A DNA stretch of 56,564 nucleotides from Paulinella micropora (Eukaryota > Cercozoa > Imbricatea > Euglyphida): positions 777,903-834,466 of the forward strand of contig BJOX01000046.1 of assembly GCA_009731375.1 (NCBI GenBank). The letters are read 5' to 3'. Shown here piece after piece: positions 42,001-51,500 of the stretch (position 1 is the first letter of the stretch; every line of letters starts with the position of its first letter). The translations under genes were made by a program, and so were the position numbers. A model generated the notes under the pieces. That model worked only from the letters and a program-made list of their open reading frames with translations. It was not told the DNA's origin and ran no database searches.

Positions 42001-44763
42001 ACGCGACAGAGGGAGGCGTTGGCAGTAGTATGGGCTCTCAAGAGGCTCAGAGAATACTTGTGGGGAGGACCTCTATTCACGGTTAGGACCGATCATCACA
42101 ACCTTCTTTGGTTGATGAATCATGAACAAACCGGCCGTTTGGCGCGGTGGCAAGCTTTCTTGTCATGTTTCAATTTCACGATGGTCTACTTACCGGGAAA
42201 GCGAAACGTAGTCGCTGATAGCCTTTCCAGGCTAGAGTTTCAGTCGGAGGTGTCGGCTCTCGTATCATCAGTGGAGATGATGGACCTGTCCACGGACAAG
42301 GTATACGAGGTGAGCCACATAGAGGCGATGCAGATGGCAAGAGGCGTTCGTTATGACCGCACGGGTCTACGATATAGTCCTCAAGGCCCGGAGCATGGCA
42401 TATGCTGTGAGGCGCATGTTCTCGAAGACGCTGAGTGGTCTTATGAGGCATACGAGAACGCGAAGGCGAATATAAAAGAAGAGGAGGAGACGACTGAGGT
42501 CTGTACTGAACCTCCACAGGAAAATCGAAGCGAGCTTGATGAAGACCCGGAAAGGGTAGGAGTAAGGTTGGAGGACGGTACTATTCATATCGCCTCGCCT
42601 ACCGCGTGGAGGCAGCAACAGGCGACGGATCCGGAGTTCAAGGAGCTCATAACGTTATACAAGAACCCTAATGAGCTTAAAAAGACTCCACAGATCAAAG
42701 ATCAGATGAAGGAGATGGCGTGGAGAGATGGGCTATTGTGGTACAAGGGCCAGCATGGCAAATTTGCATCACAGCCTGACAAATGGACTCTCTGGGTACC
42801 AGAGAAGTTGAGGCGCTTTATATATGTCGCAGCCCATAACTGCCCCTTACTGGCACATCCGGGTCGACAAAGAACTCATTGGTTCATAGCGAGGCGATTT
42901 TGGTGGAAAGGGATGAAGGAGGAGATAGACAGGGAAGTGGACGCATGCATCCCATGCAAAACCACAAAGACACCGCTGAAGGCGAACTTTGGCCTGATCG
43001 GTACATTCCCGTTACACGCCGGGATGTTTGAATTTTTACACATCGATCATGTGGGACCTTTCCCCGAATCGGCAGAAGGGTACAGATACCTTCTTACCGC
43101 AATAGATCGAGCCACCAATTATGTCTGGGTTGTTCCTGTTAAGGACGCTACAGGCAAGACAACTGCAGAGGCTCTGATCGATAGGATCGTCTCGCAGATC
43201 GGAGTGCCTAGAAAGATATGTTCTGATCGAGGTTCTGACTTTAATAATGAAGTCATCGACAGACTATCTAAGTACTACGGGATGAAATGGCAATATGTTA
43301 CTGCCTATAACCCGAGAGCGAATGGCAAGATCGAGCGGGTACATAGACCTCTCAAAGCCTCGCTTAAGATGTACTGTATGAAGAAGGAGAATCAGAGAGC
43401 CTGGGTGGAGGCAGCACCTTCATTTGCCTTTGCAATGAACTGTCTACCCTCATCGGCATTAGGAGGAGCCAGGAGCTCAGTCTCGCCATATCAATTGGTT
43501 TACGGCCGAGAGCCTAATATCCCAACCTCACTTCTGCATCCAAAAGACACTTGGGCAGATGAGGATGAGTTGTTCGGGATGAGACTAAGAGCGAAGATGG
43601 AGGCGGAACAAATAGTTGCGGCGCACAGGGAGGCGGAGCGCAGAAAGACTGACGCACAAGGAGTGCGACAAGCGCACTTAGATCAAGTCCGTTTCCAGGT
43701 TGGGGATATTGTACTCTTGTACCATCCTCAAGTCCCTAAGGGGGTTAGCTCTAAGCTGTTTACCCACTGGAAAGGACCATACCAGATCATGGAACAGATG
43801 GGACCTCTGAATTATAAGATCAGGGGTAGAGGGAAGGTGCAGATTGTGAATGTTCGAAGGCTGATCAAATATGACCCCTTCTTACTTGAGGATGAATCCG
43901 TTGAGGAGGCGTTGAAACGGATGAAGGAGGACTTCCAAGAGGTACCGCCTATACAGAAGGAGGATACCTTAGAGGAGGAGAATGCCTATCGGGCACCGGT
44001 CACGGAGAAGGAGGAGACCGAGAAGGAGAGTAAGGAAGACTCAAACCGCAAAAGCGCGGCGGGGACTCAGTCTAAAGCCCCCATAGTCCGCGGCGGTACG
44101 AAGGAGAAGTTCACGGAGGCGCAGAGGAGGAGAGCGCAAAACGATCTCATCTTCGACCAACCGAGGAAGGTGGCAAGGTCGACGCGAGCGACGGATGTCC
44201 ATGGAGGAGGAGGGGAGAAGGACACTAACCCGAACGCGGGTAATGTGGACATTCGACATGTGCGATGGAAGGAAGGAGAGGCGATTGCGGCCATCAAGTG
44301 GGTCCGAGACGCTTTTTATCTGTTGAGACCGGCAGAATCTCATGTTGCCGATGACACTCTCTCAGATCTTTATCTCATGCGAGCTGTGGCGGTCCCGCAG
44401 ACTACACGGGCAGCACGGACATCGAAGAGATCCTTAGCAGCAAAAACGATACAACCGGTACTCCATTTTTGGAGAAGCATGGACCCTGTTGAGGATCCAA
44501 AAGCTAGACAATATTTACCGGTGTACAAAGACGCGAAAAATCTCGAGACATGGGATGATACTATTACCCTTCGAGACAAAGACCACACTGCGTGGACTAT
44601 TCAGTCACTGCCTAGAGGAGTGCTTGACATTCCTTTTGACTTATCTTTGGGCGCCATCCCTAACAAAATATGGGACATTCTGGAGGAGTCGAAGTTTGAC
44701 TTGACTTTTGTTGGCGGCCCGCCACCTGGCAAAGGGGTTCGCGCAAGGCGACGAAGGCAGTAA
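39016..44763 (+). CDS. pol: Pol polyprotein: protease, reverse transcriptase, RNase H, integrase
   Basis: An intact polyprotein of 1,915 residues that copies and integrates the retrotransposon. The order is protease (about 155-262), reverse transcriptase (about 640-880), RNase H (about 950-1085) and integrase (about 1270-1610), as in Ty3/gypsy. RT shows YIDD (residues 804-807); RNase H starts VVDTDASKFAIGAVLQQ. Integrase has an H-x-C...C-x2-C zinc motif (AHPGR...CIPC), then D1344, D1404 and E1440 (35 residues apart) and a C-terminal GPY/F module (HWKGPYQI). The protease site reads D168-T-M-A in place of D-T/S-G-A. A 300-residue C-terminal extension with no recognised domain follows the integrase; I see no chromodomain. 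The ATG at 39016 is the first in the frame but may not be used if Pol is made by readthrough. Confidence 0.93.
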   Translation: MPTVDEQDTNGSVPPRREGEGTQPHKPQGKHLLVHPSRANMINDANRKAKKAMEERKPKPKARSSPTKKQRTVPPPKDSIVSAIDTSTLGVPDSVQKTLEIPEAPETQEVKLAEKGGEREEDKELELRLKTLERKIHVLAASLHRPDALCYTDLFCETLQTTLKVGNDTMANINIVGQKFLNSHRTWVDKNIRKTKGTLKGVGSRTEITGIVTLIFKLKSGRVYRADLYVVPDYHGSILLSYDQLATMGAVIDCAARRVIYGVKNGEEEDINPMTATDSYEAFELSLATERKKLAFVHEATEAYVHPYVTVPEELTWTDNWETEMQAYTVTIPAWDRKSIDDLVVARNEEIICVAKQCPSLARFAEGGGADVHITNGYCYHAKVSDEKREAFVPRRKGRIPDTPADDIKTFITNFWGDVPTWPRSLTEVKKCLRTLFESNKPYTVILPYNEKAIWAQEIRDRLIDHPIPVPSRKQQLVVACRLGSREQSSAYKQKLRAQDKLKLIPQAFTCFDGFYTRKAPIQYANLIDMLVGLGHDDEPDTVTYERTGLDDLSEEDLSLEEDLAPLKEHKKMSEEDFQAAARKILEEGVGSEREKAFLKAKMEAYREIFDPPRAGGVKSDDFTAVIYKIPGAEPSPAPRRANLSIHEAKIAEENVRQLLDEDFIERSTSPIVSQPKIVPKPGGEWRLTINYARVNKVLEEERNPLPTLEEGRRVLRNAKFYSVIDLKNGFWQIPLDEKSRWLTAFVVGMEIYQWKVLPMGLKQAPGLFQKAMQKMLSGQYDDQSEDGFMRRRGQKAGEYAFCYIDDIIVYSNTMEEHIDHLSDVFRRIGAFGLKCNLKKCQLARTSVTYLGYEISHNRVSISREKREEIMSRQLPKNRTELHSFLAMVQYYSQFIPDWGATRAKLEKMIDFGDFEKWDEEALQAFNTLKDLIYKDPKDGGLVLMMPDFTKPFVVDTDASKFAIGAVLQQEDEEKKLRPIMFISRKLCAAERNYCTRQREALAVVWALKRLREYLWGGPLFTVRTDHHNLLWLMNHEQTGRLARWQAFLSCFNFTMVYLPGKRNVVADSLSRLEFQSEVSALVSSVEMMDLSTDKVYEVSHIEAMQMARGVRYDRTGLRYSPQGPEHGICCEAHVLEDAEWSYEAYENAKANIKEEEETTEVCTEPPQENRSELDEDPERVGVRLEDGTIHIASPTAWRQQQATDPEFKELITLYKNPNELKKTPQIKDQMKEMAWRDGLLWYKGQHGKFASQPDKWTLWVPEKLRRFIYVAAHNCPLLAHPGRQRTHWFIARRFWWKGMKEEIDREVDACIPCKTTKTPLKANFGLIGTFPLHAGMFEFLHIDHVGPFPESAEGYRYLLTAIDRATNYVWVVPVKDATGKTTAEALIDRIVSQIGVPRKICSDRGSDFNNEVIDRLSKYYGMKWQYVTAYNPRANGKIERVHRPLKASLKMYCMKKENQRAWVEAAPSFAFAMNCLPSSALGGARSSVSPYQLVYGREPNIPTSLLHPKDTWADEDELFGMRLRAKMEAEQIVAAHREAERRKTDAQGVRQAHLDQVRFQVGDIVLLYHPQVPKGVSSKLFTHWKGPYQIMEQMGPLNYKIRGRGKVQIVNVRRLIKYDPFLLEDESVEEALKRMKEDFQEVPPIQKEDTLEEENAYRAPVTEKEETEKESKEDSNRKSAAGTQSKAPIVRGGTKEKFTEAQRRRAQNDLIFDQPRKVARSTRATDVHGGGGEKDTNPNAGNVDIRHVRWKEGEAIAAIKWVRDAFYLLRPAESHVADDTLSDLYLMRAVAVPQTTRAARTSKRSLAAKTIQPVLHFWRSMDPVEDPKARQYLPVYKDAKNLETWDDTITLRDKDHTAWTIQSLPRGVLDIPFDLSLGAIPNKIWDILEESKFDLTFVGGPPPGKGVRARRRRQ

Positions 44764-45558
44764 GTGACATTTTTTTCTTTTATCACGCGTCGGACATTGA
44801 AAGCTGCATGTGGATTAATCTCATAGTGCCCATGTCAGATCATGTCTTATTAAAATGTTTTTATACCATTGTTGTTACTTGGCATTTTTATCGCAACATA
44901 TGAGTGCGAGGGTCAATCGGCAAATGGATACGACACCGTATAAGGGGATCGCTTGTGAGTTTAGCGATGGTGTTCCTGGTACGACCCTGCTTCAAGTATC
45001 CAGGGTGATGTTCTCAAAAAATGTTCTCATAGTAGACATATTAAATTTTTTTCTTTGGATATACTTAATATCGTCATACCAGCACGGTCCGTCTCTACTT
45101 GTGTCGGCATATCGCATGGTCGGGCTCACTCACCCCGGCTTTGGATATAGTTATTAGGTCTGGCCCCCTAGTACTATATTAAGGTAACCGATTGAATACA
45201 AGGGTATGTTATTAAAAGACAATGTATTTACTGATCGGAAGTGTTTTTGGAGAAGGAGAAAAATTATAACGCTGCTTTTATTGCAATAGTAATACTATTT
45301 GTTCTTGACATACTGCCTCAGAATTAAGTTACGGGGGGGACAACAAGTGTGGAAGGAGGAGTTTTTATTTACAAAAACGAGGCTGGAGATTTATAGTTGA
45401 CTCGTGTCTGGCGTATGCGTTTTATATATCCACTGCACCGTCTATCCGTGGGTTAATGCACTTAGTTGCGACACCCCGTAGCGTTTGTGCAGAAAAGAAA
45501 TCAGCAATTATATGACGAAAATATTGCATATTTCCGTCATAAAAACGGGAAGGGGTAC
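44764..45558 (+). other. Retrotransposon 3' non-coding region with polypurine tract
   Basis: About 795 bp. A 100-codon frame at 44855-45157 has no recognisable feature. The last bases before the 3' LTR contain GGGAAGGGG (45547-45555), a suitable plus-strand primer tract. Confidence 0.65.
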
Positions 45559-45771
45559 TGTAGGCATCACCCCCCGGATAGCCGGTAAAAAGTACCCTTT
45601 TTCTGGTGTCAGGTGCACCTAGTTTTTTCCCATTATTTTCAATATCGTTTGGCCGGATTTGACCTAATGCCATTTTAACCTTGGTCTGTTGCCGTTTTCT
45701 TTTCGGCTTCACGGATTTGTGTCTGGTTGTATTACCGACTTTTTATTGAGCTATCTTCGGGGATTGTAACA
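45559..45771 (+). repeat. 3' LTR
   Basis: Same ends as the 5' LTR (TGTAGG...TAACA) but shorter by a 34-bp block and 2 C residues. Confidence 0.92.
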
Positions 45772-45908
45772 TTTTCGTGTGTGTATTTGCTGTATATTCC
45801 TATCGTCTTTCCGCAGACACATGTATATTTCAGTTTTCTTCTTTCTTTAATGTATTCTGCTCTCTTCTGCTTTCTTAATCGTTTTCTTTCGTCAATCTGG
45901 TTTGACAT
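45772..45908 (-). pseudogene. 5' half of the small viral gene split by the retrotransposon (CxCG zinc-binding type)
   Basis: ATG at 45906-45908 (minus). The first residues are basic (MSNQIDERKRLRKQKRAEYI), then comes YTCVCGKTIGIYSKYTHEK, a C-x-C-G...H pattern like the corrected C-terminus of the GIY-YIG protein. It continues into 35415-35282 once the retrotransposon and one TTTT are removed. It is the outermost gene at the right end and reads inward from the terminal repeat. Confidence 0.75.
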
Positions 45909-45952
45909 TTACATATATAAAAAATAGAAACTGATAAACTCTGATATTTTAA

Positions 45953-46256
45953 TAATTGGTGGCACTATAGACTGCTAAAAAGGTTATCATATGGTTTTTT
46001 CTGAGAGGATGCGAAAACAAAAAATCATACTTTTTGATTTCGCAGTTTTGGACAACTTTATAAAAAATTTTATGAAATATTTTATGAAATAATACACATA
46101 GATAAGTGTCCTATAGTGGTACCTATAGTAGTAAAATTTATTGATTTTGATGTTTTGTATTGATTTTACTGCAAATTAATAGGAAGCCTTAAAACAACCC
46201 AGACGAAGTCGTGAATTTTACAAAAATTCATGACGAGTTCCGGGTTATCATCTACT
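45953..46256 (-). repeat. Right terminal inverted repeat of the viral element
   Basis: Reverse complement of 15409-15716, ending ...GGGTTATCATCTACT. Confidence 0.93.
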
Positions 46257-46262
46257 GGCTAG
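46257..46262. repeat. Right target-site duplication GGCTAG
   Basis: Identical to 15403-15408. Confidence 0.7.
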
Positions 46263-46429
46263 GCTAGGCTAAAAGGGTAACTGTTTTTTCTTATTAGCCA
46301 ACGGGGAAAACGATAAAAATAACCCGATAATGATGCAGAGTTTGCTATCATAATCGCGTTAAATTTATGTTTTAACCCGAATTACAGCTTCAACATAAGA
46401 GTGGAGAGCAGAACGTATTACACAAATCG

Positions 46430-46433
<4 letters not shown>
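46257..46433 (+). repeat. Host repeat, copy C (target of the viral insertion)
   Basis: GGCTAGGCTAGGCTAAAAGGGTAACTG... to AGAACGTATTACACAAATCG; direct-orientation relative of 14366-14548. It is followed by (CTA)n at 46432-46575, as the left copy is. Confidence 0.82.
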
Positions 46434-46462
<29 letters not shown>

Positions 46463-46463
46463 G

Positions 46464-46497
<34 letters not shown>

Positions 46498-46746
46498 GCT
46501 GCTGCTGCTACTAGTACTACTACTACCACTACTACTACTCTACTACTACTACTACTACTACCACTACCACTAGTTCTTGTAAGAAAAAACCCATACAGAC
46601 TTATTAGGGCGATATGCGCCTGCGCGTAGTCCTGGGGCATTCACGATAAAGATTGTTACCGGTGTCACAGTAGTACACCTTTCTCTGCCTCTTCGAAATT
46701 ACCAAAATTTTCCTTTTTGTTGAAATTGGATTAGCAGCACCGCAGA

Positions 46747-46915
46747 TTGCGGGTCATTAAAGCACATTCCCCTTCTATGCAAGAACAAGATCCTGCGGGC
46801 ATCTGTGACGAAATGTGGGCACGCAAACCCTTTGGAATTTCCATGGTGGTGATGCCTTACGAGCTCCAATCACTTTTTGTTTCTACCAAGAAAAACAAGC
46901 AAGATTTTCACAAGG
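46747..46915 (+). CDS. Possible host exon
   Basis: The frame at 46747-46915 reads as normal protein (SMQEQDPAGICDEMWARKPFGISMVVMPYELQSLFVS, then KKNKQDFHK). It lies between a possible acceptor (CCGCAG at about 46740-46745) and a donor (CACAAG followed by GTCGGT). After that only TGT triplets follow. No family is recognised; it could be part of a gene otherwise hidden by repeats. Confidence 0.35.
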
Positions 46916-46919
46916 TCGG

Positions 46920-46972
46920 TTGTCGTCGTCGTTGTTTGTTGTTTGTTGGTTGTTGGTTGTTGGTTGTTGTTG

Positions 46973-47004
<32 letters not shown>

Positions 47005-47033
47005 GGTGGTGGTCGTCGTCGTCGTCGTCGTGG

Positions 47034-47066
<33 letters not shown>

Positions 47067-47222
47067 GTTGTTGTTGTTGAGTTGTTGTTGTTGTTGTTGT
47101 GTTGTTGTTGTTGTTAGTTGTTGTTGTTGTTGTTGTTGTTGTTACTGTTGTTGTTTTGTTGTTGTTGTTGTTGTCGCTGTTGCCGTTGTTGCTGTTGTTG
47201 TTGTTGCTGCTGTTGTTGAGTT
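46920..47222. repeat. (TGT)n / (GTT)n microsatellite
   Basis: About 300 bp of TGT triplets with GGT and CGT interruptions. Codon-like frames across it are poly-Val, poly-Cys or poly-Leu. Confidence 0.92.
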
Positions 47223-47893
47223 AAGTTGGTAATTGCTGCTATTGCCGCTGCTGCCGCTATTGCTGCTGCCTAGCGCTGCTGCTTCTGTTGCTGCTAGTGC
47301 AGCATCTGCTGCTACTGCTGCGCCTACCAGTACTCCTACCTGCCTACCTACTTGCCAGCCTACNNNNNNNNNNCCGACCCGCCTACCTACATACCAGCCT
47401 ACCTACCTACCTACCTACCTGCCTACATACCTACCTGCGCCTGCCTACCTACCTGCTTACCTGCCTGCCTACCTACCTACCCACCCGGCATGCCGTGGCA
47501 CCCGCCGTTTTTGATTTCTCCTGCGCTCCTTGCCCTTTTTGCTATCCGCCTGCTCCTGCCTGGCCTGCTTCCTACTCCGACTGCTTTGCTACTACACACG
47601 TCGCTGGATGGCAGGTGGTAGTCCGTGTCGCTGGATTGATATGGGAGAGTTGATTGACTCTAGGGTTGGAGGGAAAGTCGACCCATGGACGAACGAGGAT
47701 GGGCCTGACTTTCCTCTCGACGCATCCGGGCCGGGGCAAGGTAGACCTCAAGCAACCTGCCTGATTTGCTTTGGGGGAGGGGGAAGGGGGTTGGAGGAAG
47801 GGAGGATAGAGGGAAGGAGGCAGGGGAACGATGGGCGCCCGCCCGAGAGAAAAAAATTTGGGATGGAAGCGGAGGAGGGGGGGGGGGGGGGAA
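47223..47893. repeat. GCT triplets, (CTAC)n, short unique stretch, G-rich run into gap
   Basis: (GCT)n-like at 47233-47330, CTAC/CTGC tetramers at 47331-47490 with a 10-N gap (47364-47373), about 270 bp of unique sequence without a defensible gene, and a G run into the large gap. Confidence 0.75.
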
Positions 47894-48882
47894 NNNNNNN
47901 NNNNNNNNNNNNNNNNNNNNNNNNNNNNNNNNNNNNNNNNNNNNNNNNNNNNNNNNNNNNNNNNNNNNNNNNNNNNNNNNNNNNNNNNNNNNNNNNNNNN
48001 NNNNNNNNNNNNNNNNNNNNNNNNNNNNNNNNNNNNNNNNNNNNNNNNNNNNNNNNNNNNNNNNNNNNNNNNNNNNNNNNNNNNNNNNNNNNNNNNNNNN
48101 NNNNNNNNNNNNNNNNNNNNNNNNNNNNNNNNNNNNNNNNNNNNNNNNNNNNNNNNNNNNNNNNNNNNNNNNNNNNNNNNNNNNNNNNNNNNNNNNNNNN
48201 NNNNNNNNNNNNNNNNNNNNNNNNNNNNNNNNNNNNNNNNNNNNNNNNNNNNNNNNNNNNNNNNNNNNNNNNNNNNNNNNNNNNNNNNNNNNNNNNNNNN
48301 NNNNNNNNNNNNNNNNNNNNNNNNNNNNNNNNNNNNNNNNNNNNNNNNNNNNNNNNNNNNNNNNNNNNNNNNNNNNNNNNNNNNNNNNNNNNNNNNNNNN
48401 NNNNNNNNNNNNNNNNNNNNNNNNNNNNNNNNNNNNNNNNNNNNNNNNNNNNNNNNNNNNNNNNNNNNNNNNNNNNNNNNNNNNNNNNNNNNNNNNNNNN
48501 NNNNNNNNNNNNNNNNNNNNNNNNNNNNNNNNNNNNNNNNNNNNNNNNNNNNNNNNNNNNNNNNNNNNNNNNNNNNNNNNNNNNNNNNNNNNNNNNNNNN
48601 NNNNNNNNNNNNNNNNNNNNNNNNNNNNNNNNNNNNNNNNNNNNNNNNNNNNNNNNNNNNNNNNNNNNNNNNNNNNNNNNNNNNNNNNNNNNNNNNNNNN
48701 NNNNNNNNNNNNNNNNNNNNNNNNNNNNNNNNNNNNNNNNNNNNNNNNNNNNNNNNNNNNNNNNNNNNNNNNNNNNNNNNNNNNNNNNNNNNNNNNNNNN
48801 NNNNNNNNNNNNNNNNNNNNNNNNNNNNNNNNNNNNNNNNNNNNNNNNNNNNNNNNNNNNNNNNNNNNNNNNNNNNNNNNNN
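47894..48882. other. Assembly gap (989 Ns)
   Basis: Unknown content; frames across it are meaningless. Confidence 0.95.
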
Positions 48883-49079
48883 ATATACCATCCTGCTGCA
48901 TGTCTGTGTATATAGCCTTTCCAAGAGGAAGCGTTGATCTTTCGTTTCCGCAAGTGTTCACGGTGGACCAGGACGGCCCCTCATCAGGTAGGAGAGAGAA
49001 AAAGCCGCAAGCTTTGTTTTACGGTGCAGTCAGTTTATGCTTACCTCAAGTCCGCAAGCTTTATTTTACGCGACCATGA

Positions 49080-49645
49080 CAGCCTGCGCCTCCCTCCCGA
49101 TTCTTGTTCGCCAGCAAGTCAGGCGGGGGGAGGGGGGGAACCAGAGAGCCGGAAAAACAACTTTTTCCGGTGGTCGTGATGCAACATGGCGCACTGCCGC
49201 CCCGTAGCACTGCTCCAGCGCTGGCCGGCAGCCGAGGAAACAATTTTTTTTTTCTTGCTCACATCTCCGCGACCATGGCAGCCTTCGCCTTCCTCCCGGT
49301 TTTGTTCGCTCCTAACACACAACATACCAGACAGCCTGCCCTGCCTCCCGATGCAAAGGGGGGAGGCTGGAGCGACGGAAAAAAAATCGCAGGTCGTCGT
49401 CATGCGACATGGCGCACTGCCGCTCCATAGCACTGCTCCTGCAGTGGTCGGCAGCAGAGGAAAACAATTTGTTTTCTTGCTCCCATCCCCGATTTTTATT
49501 CGCCACCCTCCCTCCCGATTTTTGTTTGCCACCAAGTCAGGCAGGGGGGCCAAACCAGAGCGACGAAAAATTGTTTGCCGGTCGTCGTGATGCGACATGG
49601 CGTGATGCGACATGGCGCATTGCCGCCCCGTAGCACTGCTTGCAG
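49080..49645. repeat. GC-rich tandem repeat, three diverged units of about 210 bp
   Basis: GACATGGCGCACTGCCGC with CGTAGCACTGCT follows at 49181-49216, 49404-49440 and 49607-49640. Each is associated with CCTCCCTCCCGATTTTTGTT(C/T)GCC and GGCCGGCAGCMGAGGAAAACAA-type words. No coding evidence. Confidence 0.75.
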
Positions 49646-49650
49646 CCTAG

Positions 49651-49656
49651 CTATTA

Positions 49657-49688
<32 letters not shown>

Positions 49689-49715
49689 ATATAATACATA
49701 TATATATATATATAT
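49651..49715. repeat. (TA)n microsatellite
   Basis: About 65 bp of alternating TA with one CA and one AAT interruption; self-complementary. Confidence 0.9.
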
Positions 49716-49789
49716 GTTGGGAAGATCCTCCAGACTGCGTTCTTTCTCATGCACCTTTCTAACCACCCACATGCCTTCTTTTCCACACG

Positions 49790-50480
49790 TATCCACCATC
49801 CCGATCCTGCCTGCCCGAGTATCTGCTTACCTGTTTCTGCCTACCTGCACGCCTGCAATCTACGCGCCTGCCCACCAATCTACCTCGTGCTCCTGCTGCC
49901 ATTGCCCACCCCTCTCATCCGCTTGTGTCTTGACTGTTGACTATGCACACGCCAGCTCCTGCCTCTGCCTACCTTATAGCATGTGCCCGCGTCTCTGCAT
50001 TCACCTGTTTCTGCCTACCTGCGCGCCTGCCTGCGAATCTACGCGCATGCTCCTGCTGCCTGCTCACTCGACTGTTTCAGCTTACCGTTCTACCCAGCGC
50101 TCTTGTTACATGCCTACCTTTCTTGATCGTCAACTTGCTGCCTGTGCGTGCCTTATACCATGCGCCTGCCTCTTAGACTGCTGTATCTGTTCGCCTGTTT
50201 CTGCGTACCCGTGCTCCTTCGTATTAATCTATGCGCGTGCTCCTGTTTACCTGTCTAGCCAGCGCTCTCGCCTACCTTCCTACCCATCTAATCCTCCTGC
50301 TCTTGACTGCACACGCCAGCTTCGGCCTGTGTCTGCCTTATACCATGTGCCCGCCTCTCTGCGCTCGCCTGTTTCTGCGTGCCGATCTACGCGCGTGCTC
50401 CTGCTGCCGGCTCACTCGATCTTGCCAGCTTACCTGTCTAGCCAGCGATCTCGCCTACTTGCCCACCCTTCTTGATCGTC
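49790..50480. repeat. C/T-rich degenerate repeat (CTGCC, TACC, CGCGCCTGC words)
   Basis: Words such as TGTTTCTGCCTACCTGC, CATGCTCCTGCTGCC and CTTATACCATGTGCCCGCCTC each recur two to four times over about 700 bp. Cys/Leu-rich frames across it have no domain. Confidence 0.7.
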
Positions 50481-50620
50481 AACTATGCGCAAGCGCGGTT
50501 GCAAGAGCGAAAGGGCGAGAGTTATATATGATGTATGTATGTAATCCATCCTGACTTTTTGAGCAACACAGGACGAACGCACACCATTTAAGTATACAAC
50601 ATTGTACTCGCCACGCAGGC

Positions 50621-51459
50621 ATGTCTTCGCCTCCAAGATGCTCAGTGGATAGTATCTACCCGCAGCAGTCAAATTATTCCGGCCCGGTACCACGGAAACG
50701 TCCTGCAACGGATGCCAGCAACGGTCATACGTCAGAATCTCAGCCGAACCTTACCTGTCAACTGTCTGCTTTCTTAGGGATAGCGCAAAAAAAGCGGAAG
50801 GCGAGTTCGCCACCTGCTCGACAGCTGGCCAGCATTTGGGATTGGTATCTTGCAATATCTTGGCGGAAAAGTTTGAAATGCTCAGCAATAACGCCTGTCT
50901 CCATACGTATGCACAGGTACCACGGACAGCAGTGGACGTGACAAGCGATACAACTGACCATGAGAACATTCAGAAAGCTCGAGGTACTTTCTACTTTGAT
51001 TTACGCACGTTAAGCTTTTGTCTTTTAGAATTTTTAGTATCACCTTTCCTGACATTACACCTCCACAGCTCTTCGTCCCGCATTGTTCCCACCTTTGCCT
51101 TGTCCTCCAACCGATTAGCTTGGGCTCTCCTTTCCCTTGCTCCCACCGATTCGCTTGTCATCTCATGCTGCCCGTGCGCATTTTTGTGTTTGGTTTAGAC
51201 GAGTCACCCAGGCAGGCGCACGAGCAGCAGCAGGGCCAAAGTGCAAAGCATGCTGTCTTTAAGTGTCATTGTAACAGAAAACTGCGCGCATCCACATCGG
51301 CCAGCACGTACAACCCAGGAAGGAGGTATTTTAGTTGCAAGTCCTGTGCTTTTTTCCTCTGGGAAAGCGACGTGATCACGGCGATCACGAACCCTTGCTT
51401 GTGTGGCAAGCCATCGCATGTTTGGGAAAAAATGGGACAAGACGCCTTCGCTGTAACAG
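50621..51459 (+). CDS. N-terminal part of a large gene: nuclear-signal region and GRF zinc finger
   Basis: ATG 50621 opens a frame (MSSPPRCSVDSIYPQQSNYS, later AQKKRKASSPP, a nuclear-localisation-like cluster). Near 50830 the coherent frame shifts (VSCNILAEKFEMLSNNAC and onward). I read an intron at 50984-51198 (GTACTT...TTTAG, 215 bp), then an exon containing KCHCNRKLRASTSAS and NPGRRYFSCKSCAFFLWES. This is a GRF zinc finger (C-x-C, NPGRRYFxC, CxFFxW), a single-strand-DNA/RNA-binding module of repair nucleases, topoisomerases and some mobile elements. A second CxC pair (NPCLCGKPSHVWEKMGQD) follows. One frame change near 50830 is unexplained (indel or missed splice). Confidence 0.55.
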
Positions 51460-51500
51460 GTGGAGGCGGGACAAGAGCAGTTTCCAAAGGTCATGCCCAG
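51460..51500 (+). other. Possible 41-bp intron
   Basis: GTGGAGGCGG...CATGCCCAG. Removing it joins the zinc-finger frame to the long downstream frame without a stop. The other introns here are 99-409 bp, so a 1-base indel is the competing explanation. Confidence 0.35.

Larger units (their letters stand above)
35416..45771 (+). mobile_element. Ty3/gypsy-type LTR retrotransposon nested in the viral element
   Basis: 10,356 bp with TG...CA LTRs of 249 and 213 bp, a primer-binding candidate, Gag, Pol in the order PR-RT-RNase H-IN, and a polypurine tract. It has TTTT on both sides as a likely target duplication. The LTRs differ mainly by a 34-bp block, a 2-base C-run difference and one substitution, and both frames are open, so insertion looks recent. 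Base composition differs clearly from the AT-rich virus around it. Confidence 0.93.
15409..46256. mobile_element. Integrated Polinton-like virus (Maverick/Polinton) carrying a nested LTR retrotransposon
   Basis: The element is 30,848 bp long. It is bounded by terminal inverted repeats of about 300 bp that begin 5'-AGTAGATGATAACCCGG, and is flanked by GGCTAG duplications. Inside are a retroviral-type integrase, protein-primed family B polymerase, packaging ATPase, adenain-like protease, penton-type and double-jelly-roll capsid proteins: the defining Polinton gene set. It is distinctly AT-rich compared with the host genes. The LTR retrotransposon at 35416-45771 is a later insertion; subtracting it and one 4-bp duplication leaves about 20.5 kb, a normal size for this group. 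Seven 10-N gaps interrupt it, several of them flanked by the same short word on both sides. Confidence 0.93.

Noticed and set aside
44855-45157. Possible extra (env-like) ORF in the retrotransposon
   Set aside because: 100 codons, no signal peptide or domain, AT-rich and in the expected 3' non-coding region.
15409-46256. Virophage or giant-virus insertion
   Set aside because: Integrase plus protein-primed PolB, long terminal repeats starting AG and a 6-bp duplication fit Polinton/PLV better; no giant-virus core genes are present.
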